DNA of 64,000 nt from Buddleja alternifolia (taxonomy: Eukaryota > Streptophyta > Magnoliopsida > Lamiales > Scrophulariaceae): assembly GCA_019426215.1 (NCBI GenBank), contig CM033406.1, positions 4,913,001 to 4,977,000 of the forward strand. The letters run 5' to 3'. Under the pieces are notes generated by a model. The model worked only from the letters and a program-made list of their open reading frames with translations, was not told where the DNA came from and made no database searches. Of this stretch, positions 1 through 12,200 are shown one piece after another; the first letter of the stretch is position 1, and each line of letters opens with the position of its first letter. The position numbers and the translations under genes were made by a program.

Positions 1-1765
1 TTGGGTGGATCAAAAGGATGATGACTCGAATAATTTAAATCAAGCCCAATTGAAAATTATCCAATTTCGATTTGTTAATTAGTTTGGACTTAATCTAATT
101 AAATCTAAATGGGCCAATTAGATTGGTGATTTGGACTTAAATTAAATTTAGCCCAATAAGAAATTAATGAACGTGAATGTTGTTCTAATTAATTATTTTG
201 AGCCCAATTAAATTGAATCCAAGTGGACCAAAAAAATGGTGACTTGGGTTTGATGAAATCGAGCCCAATGAGATTAATTGGAATATAATATTTAATTAGA
301 ACTAATTAATTATTTTTCTTGGAGATTAATAATTGATTTATGGATTAAATATTATTTATTTTTCCTCGACTTGGAAATTACTTCATTTTGAATAAGGAAT
401 ATAAATTATTTTTCTTAGAGATTAATAATTAATTCTTTGATCAAATAAATGTATTTCCAATTTTTGATGGTTTTAAATCATAATAAAATAAAATATAGAA
501 TTCCATATTTTATGTGTTCATATTATTTTAATTAAAGGTAGATGCACTTAATTCTTAATTTCGTACATCTGAGTCATCTAGTTGGATTAGAATTATTTTA
601 ATTGAAATAGTGAATATGTGAAATCATAAGGAATTTTATAAAGGACTTTTTAGTTGGACTAAATTTTTTAATAATCAACATAAGTGATTTAATATTGTGA
701 GCATGTATTAAATGTTGCGAGCATGTATTAATTGATGCGAGCATGTATTAATTGATGCGAGCATGTCTTATGTGATTAAAACACTAATCATGGACTTAGG
801 ATTATATGTTTTACCTTTAATTTTATGGGTTATCAAATTTGAAGCTATTTATTATATTCTTAGAAATAATGCAAGAGTTTTTTTAGGAATCGAGATAAAA
901 TAGTTCAAAGTTGATAAAGTCAAAAGGCCCATGAATGGTTAGTAGGTTTAATCTATGCCTTTTGTGATGGCCCATTGGCTCGGGCCCTCTAGTAAAAGTC
1001 CATGATCAAGTGATGAATTTATTTATTCATTTATTTAAATTCTATGTTTATTTATATTGAAAGACATGATTATTAATAGTATTTTTATGCATGATCAATA
1101 TAGAATAAAACGTTATATAAATTGAATAATGTGCAAAGTGAGATCAAAATCTTTTGACGAATTAAATTCTCCCAAATAAATTATGCCGAGTTAGAAAAGG
1201 ATGTTTGACATCCTCACCCTCCACTAAGCTTTCTAAAATTAGAATTACTATAAATGTGTAATGCTTCCCAGTTATGGGGGTTATACATTTAGAAATAATT
1301 TGAAATTTTATAAAGTGCATGCAAGTGCCTCGATCGAAACATATTTCACCCCAGAAACCTGTTCGGTTGCAAGGCGAAATTCAAATGTTAGATTATAGGA
1401 GTTAGTGGGATAAACTCGGGTAGTTCACGAACCTAAAAATCGAATGGGTTGCGGTTTGGTAAACTATGGAGAAACGTATTGAAACATTTATTGGATAAAT
1501 TAATATTAGATATCACTTTAAATAATTAATGGGCCAGAAACCGGTTAGGTTGCAACCTATTTAATCAATTGAGGACTTCAATACCTGCAGTGGAATCGAT
1601 GCCAATGATGATTCCCGATTTTCATATGGGAGTGTGGGATTCGAAAAATGCAGTGGGAGCCAAGATAAATTTTAAGTCCTTAATTTTTCTTGGTTAAGTC
1701 AAAACAAGTAATCTAATAAATCTGGTTTATTTCTGCAGTCAATTTCTCTTTTATCTCTCTCAAAT
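1..1765. other. Non-coding AT-rich leader or flank 5' of Copia-1 gag
   Basis: No supportable gene. The stretch is AT-rich and directly precedes the Copia-1 gag start at 1766. It does not match the 3' LTR of that element (5792-7575), and I found no tRNA-iMet type primer-binding site in it. It may be a long untranslated leader whose 5' LTR lies off the left edge, or an insertion that replaced the LTR. Only a 20-bp tandem repeat (701-770) stands out. Confidence 0.5.
701..770. repeat. 20-bp tandem repeat, about 3.5 copies
   Basis: A unit beginning GCATGTATTA and ending TGCGA repeats at 701-720, 721-740 and 741-760, with a partial copy to 770. Copies two and three are identical. Confidence 0.85.
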
Positions 1766-3182
1766 ATGACAAATCCACTTTCAATTCTACTCGAAAAGAA
1801 TACTCTGACTGGACCCAATTATGTGGACTGGCTTAGAAATTTGAGGATTGTCCTCAATATGGAATCACTGGGATACGTCTTGGAGGCTGATATCCCGGCG
1901 GCTCCAGCTAGAACACGTGCCAACGAGGAAGAGGTCCAAGCCCATGAAAAATGGGTTAAGGACGACCTCCGGGTGAGAAGATACATGGTGGGATCTATGA
2001 CTAATGATCTTCAAAGGTCACATGATAAGATGCCCACTGCAAGAGCTATCCTAGCTCACCTGGTAGAGCTCTATGGAGAGCATAGTCGAACTGCACGATA
2101 TGAGATATCGAAAGAGCTCTTCAGAGCCAAGATGAAAGAAAGTGAGAAGGTTGGTGATCATGTCCTCAAAATGATTTTGAGGATCGAGAAATTGGAAGCT
2201 CTCCAATTCACCATGAATGCCACCCTTCAAACTGACTTAATCTTGCAGTCTCTTCCTGATTCCTTCTCCCAATTTGTGGTTAACTTTAACTGCAATTAGA
2301 TAGAGTGCAATTTAGCTGGGCTAATGAACAAGTTGTTTACTGCACAATCTCAAATGAAACCAAAGGGAAAGGAAACTGCCTTAGTCATCTCTTCTGGACC
2401 CAAAAATTCTAAGAAGAACAACAACAAGAAAAAGTCTGGCGAGCTTGGAGCTCAAGGGGGTACCAAGAAGGGTAAGGGAAAGGCTCAAGGGTTTTACAAG
2501 AGCAAAGGACCTAAGAAAATGGATAGATGTTTCGAGTGCGGTGAGCTTGGCCACTGGAAAAGAAACTGTCCCAAATTAGGCAAAGGCGCACAAGGTATGG
2601 AACTATTAGTTTTTGAAACTAACTGTTCTATGACCGTATTTTCTACTTCGTGGATTTTGGACTCGGGGGCTAGTGCCCATGTTTGTTGTTTGGATCAGGA
2701 TCTACAGAGAAGTAGAAAGCTGGGCCGAAAAGAAGTGATGATCAAAGTAGGCAGCGGGGAAAGCGTCGCAGCTACTAGGATCAGATCTACTTCTCTTTAT
2801 TTGAATTCTGGACATTTACTATTTTTAGATAATGTTTTGGTTTTGCCCAAGGAGCTTAAGAACATTGTATCTATTCCTGTCTTAGTTAAAATTGGATATA
2901 CATTCCGTTTTTCTAAATTAAATTGCGACATTTATTATGGAAATAAATTAATTGACAATGCATGTTTAGTTAATGGTTTGTATTATTTAAATGTCCGTAA
3001 TTCATCTGATGTTAATGTTGTAACACGTAAATGTGGTAGGCAAGAAACTAACTTAAGACTCAAGTGGCATCTTAGGCTAGGCCATGCTGGAGAGGACAAG
3101 ATCCACAAAATTGAAAAAGATGGGCTTTTAAGCTCACTAGGGTCGGACCCTATTCCTACATGGGAATCATGTAATCGTGTAT
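1766..3182 (+). pseudogene. Copia-1 gag, nucleocapsid, protease and pre-integrase region
   Basis: The reading frame runs from ATG 1766 to a TAG at 2297-2299, then stays open in the same frame from 2324 to the breakpoint near 3182, so a nonsense change splits gag. The first 177 residues are a copia-type gag. A CCHC zinc knuckle (C-x2-C-x4-H-x4-C) is at 2528-2569. The aspartic protease motif D-S-G-A-S is near 2660-2674 and looks intact. A pre-integrase HHCC finger starts with W-H-L-R-L-G-H near 3067, but its second half is lost at the CACTA remnant. In an active element this polyprotein would make virus-like particles and process them. Confidence 0.85.
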
Positions 3183-3438
3183 TTTATTACAGCGGTTTTT
3201 TCCAAAACTGCTGTAATAGGTCCCGGATAAAAAAAATTTAATTTTTTTTTAACAGCGGTTATTTGTATAACCGCTGTAATAGGGTACACCTATTATAGCG
3301 GTTATAAAAATGACCGCTGTAATAGGTGCCTATTACAGCGATTAAAACCGCTGTAATTGGCCTTAACCAATTACAGCGATTAAAACCGCTGTAATTGGCC
3401 AAAAAAAACCGCTGTAATAGGCCATTTCTGTAGTAGTG
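3183..3438. mobile_element. CACTA-family remnant (subterminal repeats) in Copia-1 integrase
   Basis: The sequence is dense with inverted copies of the word CCGCTGTAAT / ATTACAGCGG and ends TGTAGTAGTG at 3438. That matches the right end of the CACTA element at 24312-33620. The left CACTA terminus is missing. The integrase segment that should hold the first catalytic Asp is also absent, so insertion was accompanied or followed by a deletion of roughly 200 bp of host element. No coding capacity. Confidence 0.8.
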
Positions 3439-5776
3439 AGTGTACCTGATGAAGCAAAAGTCTGAATCCTTTGAAAGATTCACAGAGTTCAAGGCCTTAG
3501 TAGAAAATCAAACTGGGCAAAATATAAAAACTCTACAATCGGATCGTGGAGGAGAATATATGAGTGCCGAGTTTGATGAATTCCTAAGACAACAAGGAAT
3601 AATGTTACAACTAACACCTCTAGAAACTCCTCAACTGAATGGAGTAGTCGAGCGAAGGCATCGAACACTGTTGGACATGGTTCGTTCCATGCTTAGTTAC
3701 ACTGATTTACCCATTTCGTTGTGGAGATACGTGCTCCTTACCGCTGCTCATGTTTTGAACAGATGTTCCTCCAAATCCATTCCTAAAACTCCGCATGAGA
3801 TGTGGAATAATAGGAAAAGCGAGTCTTAATCATATTAAGATTTGGGGATGCCCCGCTTATGTCAAGAAGACTAAAGTGAAAAAATTGGAGGCAAGATCCC
3901 TAATGGGACGTTTCATTGGTTATCCTGAAGATTCCATGGGATTCTTCTTTTACCTGCATGATGATCAAAGAATCACCGTGACCCTACAAGCTCACTTCCT
4001 TGAGGATGAGTTCATCTTGGAAGGGGGCAAAGGTAGGAAAATTGTTCTAGAAGAACAAAATGAAACTCCCTCAAATACATTTGTTCAAGAACCGAGGCCT
4101 GAACCCATAGTAGCACAACCACCACGTAGATCTGATGGAATACCGCATGAACCTGAGAGGTATGGGTATCTACTGCAGGGGGAGCGAGAGCTTCACACTG
4201 TAGTACAAGAAGGTCATGAAGATGATTCTTGTACCTATGATCCAGCGATGGTGGATGTCGACGCTTCAAGATGGCGAGAAGCCATGGAAACAGAAATGGA
4301 CTCTATGCAATCGAACCATATCTGGAGTTTGGTAGATCGTCCTGAAGGTATGAAATCTATAGGATGTAAGTGGATCTACAAAAGAAAGATAGGTAGGGAT
4401 GGCAAGGTTGACACCTTTAAAGCAAGGCTCATAGCTAAAGGGTATAGTCAAAGAGAAGGAATTGACTATCAAGAAACCTTTTCGCCCGTGGCTATGATAA
4501 AGTCCAAATGAATTCTGTTATCCATAGCTGCATACTTAGATTATGAGATATGACAAATGGATGTCAAAACGGCATTTCTAAATGGATTCCTCAAAGAGGT
4601 TTTTTGTCCAAGTCCGATATCCATAAAGTATGTAAACTTGAGAGGTCCATTTACGGTCTCAAGCAAGCATCTAGAAGCCGGAATCTCCGTTTAGATGAAG
4701 AAGTTAAGGGATATGGCTTCATCAAGAACAAAGATGAACCATGTGTCTACAAGAAGACTAGTGGGAGCAAACTCTCATTCTTAGTACTATATGTGGATGA
4801 AATTCTACTTATAGAAAATGACGTAAGAATGCTCACCACTATCAAGAAATGGCTTTCGCGTACGTTTTCCTTGAAAGATTTGGGAGAAGCCATATACATT
4901 CTAGGAATTCGTATCTAGAGTGATAGAACGAATAGAATGATAGGCCTCTCTCAAGCCCTTTACTTAGAAAAGGTCCTAAAGAGGTTTAAGATGGACAACT
5001 CTAAGAAAGGGTTTCTTCCCATGAGGCATGGAGTACACTTATCCAAGTCTATGTGTCCTCAAAGTGAGGAAGATAGACAAGAGATGAGTAATGTACCCTA
5101 TGCTTCTGCAGTTGGTAGCCTGATGTATGCAATGTTGTGTACTAGACCCGACATTATCTATGTTGTGAGCGTGGTGAGTCGATTTCAGGCAAACCCGGGA
5201 AAGGAACATTCGATAGTTGTGAAGAATATCCTAAAGTATCTGAAAAGAATTAAGGATATGATTCTCATCTATGGAGGTGGAGACCTGAAGATGGAAGATT
5301 GTTCTGATTCAGACTTTCAGTCTGATGTTGATGAAAAAAAATCCACTTCAGGGTTTGTTTTACTCTCAATGGTGGATCGGTGTCTTGGAAGAACTCCAAG
5401 CAAAGCACAACCGCTGATTCCACCACTGAAGCAGAGTATGTAGCAGCCTCAGAGGCAGCGAAAGAATCTGTTTGGATGAGGAAGTTTCTTGGAGAACTTG
5501 GAACGGTCCCTAGTTCTCAGCTCCCGTTGCCACTTTATTGTGATAACAATGGAGCGATAGCGCAATCCAAGGAACCAGAGGTCTCATAACAAGTCCAAAC
5601 ATATTGGGAGAAGATTTCACCTCATCAAGGAGATCGTTGGCAGAGGAGAGATAGCAGTACAGAAAATAGCCTCAACTAACAATATAGCAGACCCGTTCAC
5701 CAAACCACTACCTCAGGCTGTTTTGGACCGACACCTGGAAAGGATGGGTATTAGATACCACAATGAGTGGCATTGA
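3439..5776 (+). pseudogene. Copia-1 integrase core, reverse transcriptase and RNase H
   Basis: After the CACTA remnant the integrase core resumes with the second Asp (S-D-R-G-G-E-Y) and the Glu region (G-V-V-E-R-R); the first Asp is gone. A frameshift lies near 3795-3829. The RT fingers are readable at 4250-4508, followed by TGA codons at 4509-4511 and near 4550, each a plausible C-to-T or G-to-A change. The RT catalytic box at 4790-4801 reads Y-V-D-E where the family has Y-V-D-D. RNase H is split by frameshifts near 5380 and 5580, and its C-terminal tail ends at TGA 5774-5776. The gene is non-functional. Confidence 0.88.
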
Positions 5777-5791
5777 GTGCAAGTGGGAGAT

Positions 5792-7575
5792 TGTTAGGAT
5801 CATGTCCTCAGATGTCATAGAGGATAGAATGTATAGGGCATATATCTTGTATTGAACTTAAACTCTTCTTAAATAAAAGGTATTATTGAGTTTTCACTTA
5901 GTTCTTATCTGCATCTATAAGTTGTGTAAAACGTTTTGTCCGTGTTTTCAGTGCGATCCCTCTACTTCCTATGGGATAGGAAGATTGGCACTAGAGAGAT
6001 CGATCTTGATTACTAAAATAAGTTTGCAAGTAATATGAAGTCTTTAATGGACAAATAAAGACTTCGAATACTTGTACAATCTTAGCTCCGACATGGGAGT
6101 GCCTATCTGGTATCATGGGATGATAGGAGATTAAGATTGTAGACACGTCAGTGGAATTGATATGTTCGAACACGACTCGCATCAGTTCTGTCACATGGGT
6201 TTTCACTCTGTGACTGTCAATGACGGAACTGATTATGCGTAATATGTATATGTGAACCTTTGACCTGAAGTATCAGGCTGAAGATGCACTTGTGACGTCA
6301 AGTCTTTCACTAGAGTAGTTAGACCCAATTCACCTTTTCGTGGGGTCAACCTTGAAATACGGACTTGATGGGTAAGTGGTAATCTTAGCAGATATCTAAT
6401 ATGGGATTTGTTCTCTCATAAGTGAATGAGTATGTACCCTATGTAATTATAGATAAATAAAGATCAAAGTCTTTGGCCAAAGCAAACGAGACGATTGTGC
6501 TTGGCACTAAATCGATCTCAATGATCTCGTATTTATTATTATTTATACATATGATCAAGTCCAGTGAGTTTGACATAACCATGACTCTCACTTGACCGGG
6601 TAATGTGAACAAAGGGTTTATACATATACGGTATTTACGATTGGAAGGTTTCAGAATGATGCTATCATTCGTTTTCGTTTAGGTTACGAAGTGGGTCACG
6701 TGACTGGTTAGGTGTTACTCACTTCCTTTGGTTTCCTCTCATTGCCAAACGAAACGAATCTAAAGAGTCACGCTAAAGGATTGACAAAGAAAAATGAAGA
6801 AAAAGAAATTTCTATTATTTCTTTTGGGAGTTTTAATTTATTGGATAAATTAAATAATTAATTATTCATTAGAGGAAATAATTAATTATAATGATAAGAT
6901 TAATTAATAATTAATTTCCTTGTGAAATATATTCATGAATTACTTTATCTAATTAATTTGGTGATTTAATTAATTAATTTATTTATTGGACACAATAAAT
7001 TATTAATTGAAATAAGAAATTAATTAAACAAAACAAATCCCGGGGTTAAATAAGGAGTCCAATTGGACGCCTACTAGGCCTCAATGTGGCGTCTTTGAGA
7101 GGCCACATATTAGGGCTCTTTTGTTTTGACTTGTTCAATAAGTCATGAGGTATATAAGGACTCTTTGACTTAGAACAAGAAGAAGGAGAGAATACACAAC
7201 TCTCATATCTCTCAAAAAGAAAGAAAAATATTCCTCCCCTCCTCTATACCTAGCTGTCGAACTTAGAGAAAGAAGAAAGGGGATTTTTCGTTTGTTGATC
7301 TGTGCGTGACGATTTAGAGACGACGTATTTTCGTTGTTCGGATCAAGTTCAAGTTTGAAGAATCAAACCAAAGGATTGAAGATTTGTAAGCTTCAATATT
7401 CCGAGTTTGGAGAAGAAGAAGTTTTTCTCCATCATCATATTCATATTAACGAGTAAGTTTTATTCGTTATACGCTTTTAGATTCAATTATGCGAATTAAA
7501 GTACCAGTTGGGTTTTCGTTTTAATTTTTAAAATCCCGTCCGCTGCGTTTATGCTTTTTCGAACGAAACTCAACA
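5792..7575 (+). repeat. Copia-1 3' LTR
   Basis: The LTR begins TGTTAGGAT right after a purine tract (AAGTGGGAGA) and ends CTCAACA, giving the TGTT...AACA ends typical of copia LTRs. It is near-identical over its whole length to the solo LTR at 17941-19720. A transcribed-looking AT-rich zone and a GA-rich leader sit in its last 450 bp. Confidence 0.92.
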
Positions 7576-9225
7576 AATAATTAGATTACAATTTTTTCAG
7601 TAACAACATCATTAACTAAAATTATGTTGTGGTATATTTTTTTAAGTCAGGAATGGACAACTGCAGTTTGTCTACTTCTCCTACCAATCAGAAAATGAGC
7701 CAGCAACTCATATCTCTCTATGATTCCGAACCCGAATGTGTATATATATATACACAGGGAGAGGGGGGGGGGGCAGAGAGAGAGAGAGAGGAGTAGGACA
7801 ATTTATAAACGACATGCAGGAGAAGTACAAAGGAGAAATCCTTGAGAAGAGACAAGTTAAGCCTTCTAATTTGTATAGTTTTATCTGCTTTAGTTCAGTA
7901 ATCCACCCTGGATATAAGAAAGATCAGCGCACGTGCAATCATTTAGTTTGCATATACAGATAGATTTTATCGTTTTCCGTTGAAAACTTCCGATGCATGA
8001 TCTCTCTGAATTACTAACAAGGCACTTGCATTTGGTATTATGCGCAACACTGATCAAACACTTAATTACCCTTCACAACTTCAATCATATCCGATCCTAC
8101 AAATTTATCTTGCATCTTGTAATTATTTGCGTCTAGCTCCCCTAATGTTTGGACTTTTAGCACAAACTTCTCCCATGATTTTATTTTTTCCGCCGATATG
8201 CACAAAAATAGTTTATACGAAGCGAATGGCCGAAATACTCTTAAAAATATATTAATTCATTATAATACCCTAAGATCCGCTTCTTGTCCAACTACCGGGT
8301 CGGATCCGTGGTTCAACCCGATGACCTGAATAATCTTGACCATCAAATGAAGGCCACATGTTATAATCAAATCTGTCAAGTTGTTGCATCATGAACAGTG
8401 GCCAACACTGGCTATAAATGCCCATCCAAGTCATTTGAAAGGGGACCCGAATTTATTTTCATACACCAAACCCTCTCATTATAGTTTGTTTTACTTAATA
8501 AAATTCTACCTATTTGGTTTTTTTTTTATTACAAGTTGTCCAAAGATATTGTCCAAAATTAAACACGAACTACGTTTATACTTGATCCTACTAAAGTAGA
8601 TACGTTGGCAGTTTGACTTCGTCAAGTCCCGTCTTTAACTTTATTTTTCTGGGTTTTGATTCGACTCACTTGGGTTGTAGATTAGGGTTGGATTATTACA
8701 ACAAAATTCGAGCTAGATCATCCGCGAAGACTTTTTGTCTAATTATATTTGGTCAATTTTTTTAATATTTCATAGAATCTTATTGAAAGCCAAGATGGCC
8801 TATCCCTATCCTTATATTCAAAAGAATATGTAATTATTTCATGAATTATAGTATTTCAAAACGCAAATTATAGAGATATGTTTGACCAAATTTTAAATTA
8901 TAGGGTTCATGAACAACACAAAAAAGGAAAGAAAAGGGAAAATCCATATGCATTTGAAACTTGAAAAGACAGAATGCATAACAAAATTATTAAAAAACAT
9001 TTTTTTTTTCATTCCGCACTTGGTTACTTTAGACTTGAGCATCATCAGCTGTCACAAAATTTACAAGGAAAATCAATACATAGTTGAAAAGAGGAAATCC
9101 AATACATAGTAAAACAAACAAACAAACAAAGGAAAAGAGGACGTCATGTATTACTTGGAAAATGCAAATGATAAGAAAACAAAAAAGTATAGTATATGTG
9201 TTATTTGTTTGAGATGGAAGTCATA
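7576..9225. other. Intergenic, no gene seen
   Basis: AT-rich sequence downstream of the HAK5-like gene (which ends at 9226 on the minus strand). A compound microsatellite lies at 7739-7792: a short TA run, then a G run of about 10, then a GA run. Short ORFs here have no recognisable domain and are not supported. Confidence 0.6.
7739..7792. repeat. Compound microsatellite (TA, poly-G, GA)
   Basis: A TA dinucleotide run is followed by a run of G and then GA repeats ending near 7792. Confidence 0.8.
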
Positions 9226-12200
9226 TTATATTTCATAAGTCATCCCAACCCTGAGAAGCCTGGTACGAGGTATGGCCAATGATTTCTCCCCTTGTCTGAA
9301 GTTCTTCCTCAGGAAAGGATACCCATAGTTTATCGCCATCTTCTTCACCAACGACGAATCTTGTTTTGCCACTACTTCAGCTTCTCCTATCAGATAAAAC
9401 ACACCTTCATCCATTGCTCTCTGCACAAACTGCATCTCGTCTTCCGCGCTCTGCACCGGGACACCACCACTGATCCTATTTGAGTTATTAGCTGCATTAA
9501 ATGATTGGATGGAGCTTGATGAAACTCGTGATGTAATTTGCTGTTCAATTGCTTCTTCAATGTGAACTGCAGAAGAACTCGACGACTTTCTAGCGCCAAG
9601 TAAACCAGAATGAGGAATATTGTCAGGCATTTGTTCAGTTTCAAGTATATAATGTTCTTCCCTTATGAACTCCTTCAAATTCTCCACTAACATTCGTTCG
9701 AATTCCTTTGGCTCCTCGATTAGCTCTTTGTACCCATACCTCGCAACACAGCGGAATATTCTATATTCTCTTGGCTCAACCTGTCTAAATAAAAACCGTT
9801 CCTCCAGGGCGACTTTACTGATAGGGATGGACTTTATAGAGACAAACACTATTACTGAATGAATAGAAGGAATATTTGAAATGAAGTGAGGAAATATTGG
9901 TGGGATTCCTTGTACAAGCTCTGAATATAGAAAGCCGATTCCAGGTAATCTGTTTATGTTTTCATTCTTAGACAAATCCCTTACATAGCTACTTGAAACC
10001 TTGTTTTTGAGCTCATAAAGGTATCTTTGCTGTTGTGTGTAATGCCATATGCCCATCATTGTCATAAGCACAAGAGAGAAGGCTAATGGAAGGTAACCGC
10101 CTTGGGTGAACTTGTACAGAACAGATGAAAAATATATAGTCTCTATGGACATAAAAATGATGAAGAACAACCAAATCCACCATATTTTTGTCTTCCATAT
10201 CATTAGCATAATTAAGGTGACAAGACAAGTTGTTATCAACATTACAGCAACAACTGCAATACCTGCGAACGCAAAAGTCGGGTAATCATAATAAGACGAA
10301 AATAGCATAAAGAAGATTAAAAATAGTTCAATCGATATCTTACCATAAGCATTGCCAATCTTCTCAGTGGTTTTGAAACTATAAGTAACTATGACACAAG
10401 CCACCATGAGAAAGTAGTTAACCTCGGGGATATAAACTTGACCCTCATACTTATCAGAAGTGTGAACAACTTTAACTCTTGGGAAACAACTTAGACTGAG
10501 GGATTGAGAAATGATTGCGAATGCTCCAGATATCATAGCTTGACTCGCAATAATGGCTGCAGCATTAGCCACCACGAATGTTGGCCAATAAAATGGATCT
10601 GTGTATATATTATACACAAGTTTGAGAGCAATATTAATTAATTTATAGGATGTCATCAAATTCTCTCCAATTCCATCAAAAATTTATAAACTTGCCTGGT
10701 ATCGAGTCATAGAATGTGTGTTCTACATGACCCGGAAACTTGGAAAGATATGCAGCTTGACCAATGTATGCAGCAAGTAGTGAAGGAAACACAATTCCCG
10801 AGAAACTAATCTGCAACAATTCATATGTGTATATATTTGTTACACATCTTTCCGTATCTAGAATGATTATGTATAATTTATGTTAAATACAATTTACCCC
10901 ACTGTGATATACGAAATTGGGCACTTACCCCCATGAAAAAAGAATTCACAAAAAAAAACTGTCTTTCTGACCCCTGAATGACTTTTGCCTGTGAGGACCA
11001 GAATTTTCTTACATTTTAATAATATTTACACTATATTTTACCTATTTTATTTTATAATTATTTTAAATTAATATTTTTTTTTTCCTTTTGTCTCCACCTT
11101 CTTCCCCAACCCATCTTCTTCTCCAAACCCATCTCTCACACAAAAACCCTAATTCACTTTACCCTCACGACGACCACCATCCCAACCTAACCATCCACTA
11201 ACAAAACACCAACACATACATACAGAGGCTCTCCAGAAATACAAAAATTCTATCTCAGATCCCTTTCTTCCGTGGGGGTGGGCCAAGGTGGAGAGTGAAG
11301 AAAATGATGGTGGAGCGGCACCGGCGACAGAGGATGTAGAACGGCAGTGGTGAGTACCCAATTTCGATTATCACAAGGGGGTTATGGGTATTTATCCCTG
11401 TATAATTTTAAGCAGAGGAATTGGCCTGTGAATAACTAAAGCAGGCATAAGAGCAGAATTTCATTCAAATAAACTAAGCAAACAAGTAACAAGTATCATA
11501 TCATACTTACTTGGATGGCCGGTACGTTAAAGTGGCCCAAATCAGCAAACATGGCTTCAGTTCCTGTGATGCACAGAACAATCCCACCAAGAGATATCCA
11601 TCCTTTCTTACCATTTCTTTTAAAGTAATCAACTATGTATTTCGGGTTGAAGGCGCGTAACACACCCAGATCATGCTTAAATAAGTTATACAGACCAATT
11701 CCACTTATGAATAGAAACCACAAGCAGATGGCCGGAGCAAACGAGTATCCCACTTTATCAGTTCCAAATCTTTGGACACAGAAGATTATTATCAATATGC
11801 CGATTGAAATGAAGACAACAGCATCTGCAGAATCATTTTCATTCTCGCATTTTAGTAAGCTGAAATTTTATAGCGCGCATACACCAAAAGACGAAAATGA
11901 ACAATTTCTATATATTTACCTTGATTTAGAGGCTTGATTCCACTCACCGCAGAAAGAACTGCAAATAAAAAGAAATGAAGTGTTTATATTAGCTAAGATA
12001 ATACTACATATAGTGACATGATGCAATATGCTAAATGGAATAATGAAGCATTAATTTGCATGAGGTGACCTGAGATGCATGGAGTTAGAACACCATCACC
12101 AATCACCATTGAAGTTCCAAGGATTGTGGCAAGAAAGAGAACAATTTTAGCAGTTTTGCTCTTCTCCAGTTTCTCTTTGATCTTTTGAGCACGTTTCAAC

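Larger units (their letters stand above)
1766..7575 (+). mobile_element. Ty1/copia retrotransposon Copia-1, degenerate, 5' LTR not seen
   Basis: The visible order is gag, zinc knuckle, aspartic protease, integrase, reverse transcriptase, RNase H, polypurine tract (5781-5790) and 3' LTR (5792-7575). Integrase before RT is diagnostic of Ty1/copia. The copy is dead: it has in-frame stops, several frameshifts, a CACTA remnant in the integrase region and an altered RT motif. A solo LTR of the same family lies at 17941-19720. The 5' LTR is not recognisable in the window. Confidence 0.9.

Noticed and set aside
1..1765. 5' LTR of Copia-1
   Set aside because: I could not align this stretch with the 3' LTR and found neither the TGTTAGG start nor a primer-binding site; it is left as leader or flank.
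11149..11361. 70-codon minus-strand ORF in HAK5 intron 5
   Set aside because: It lies inside the hAT-like element, has no recognisable domain and is not needed by the exon model.
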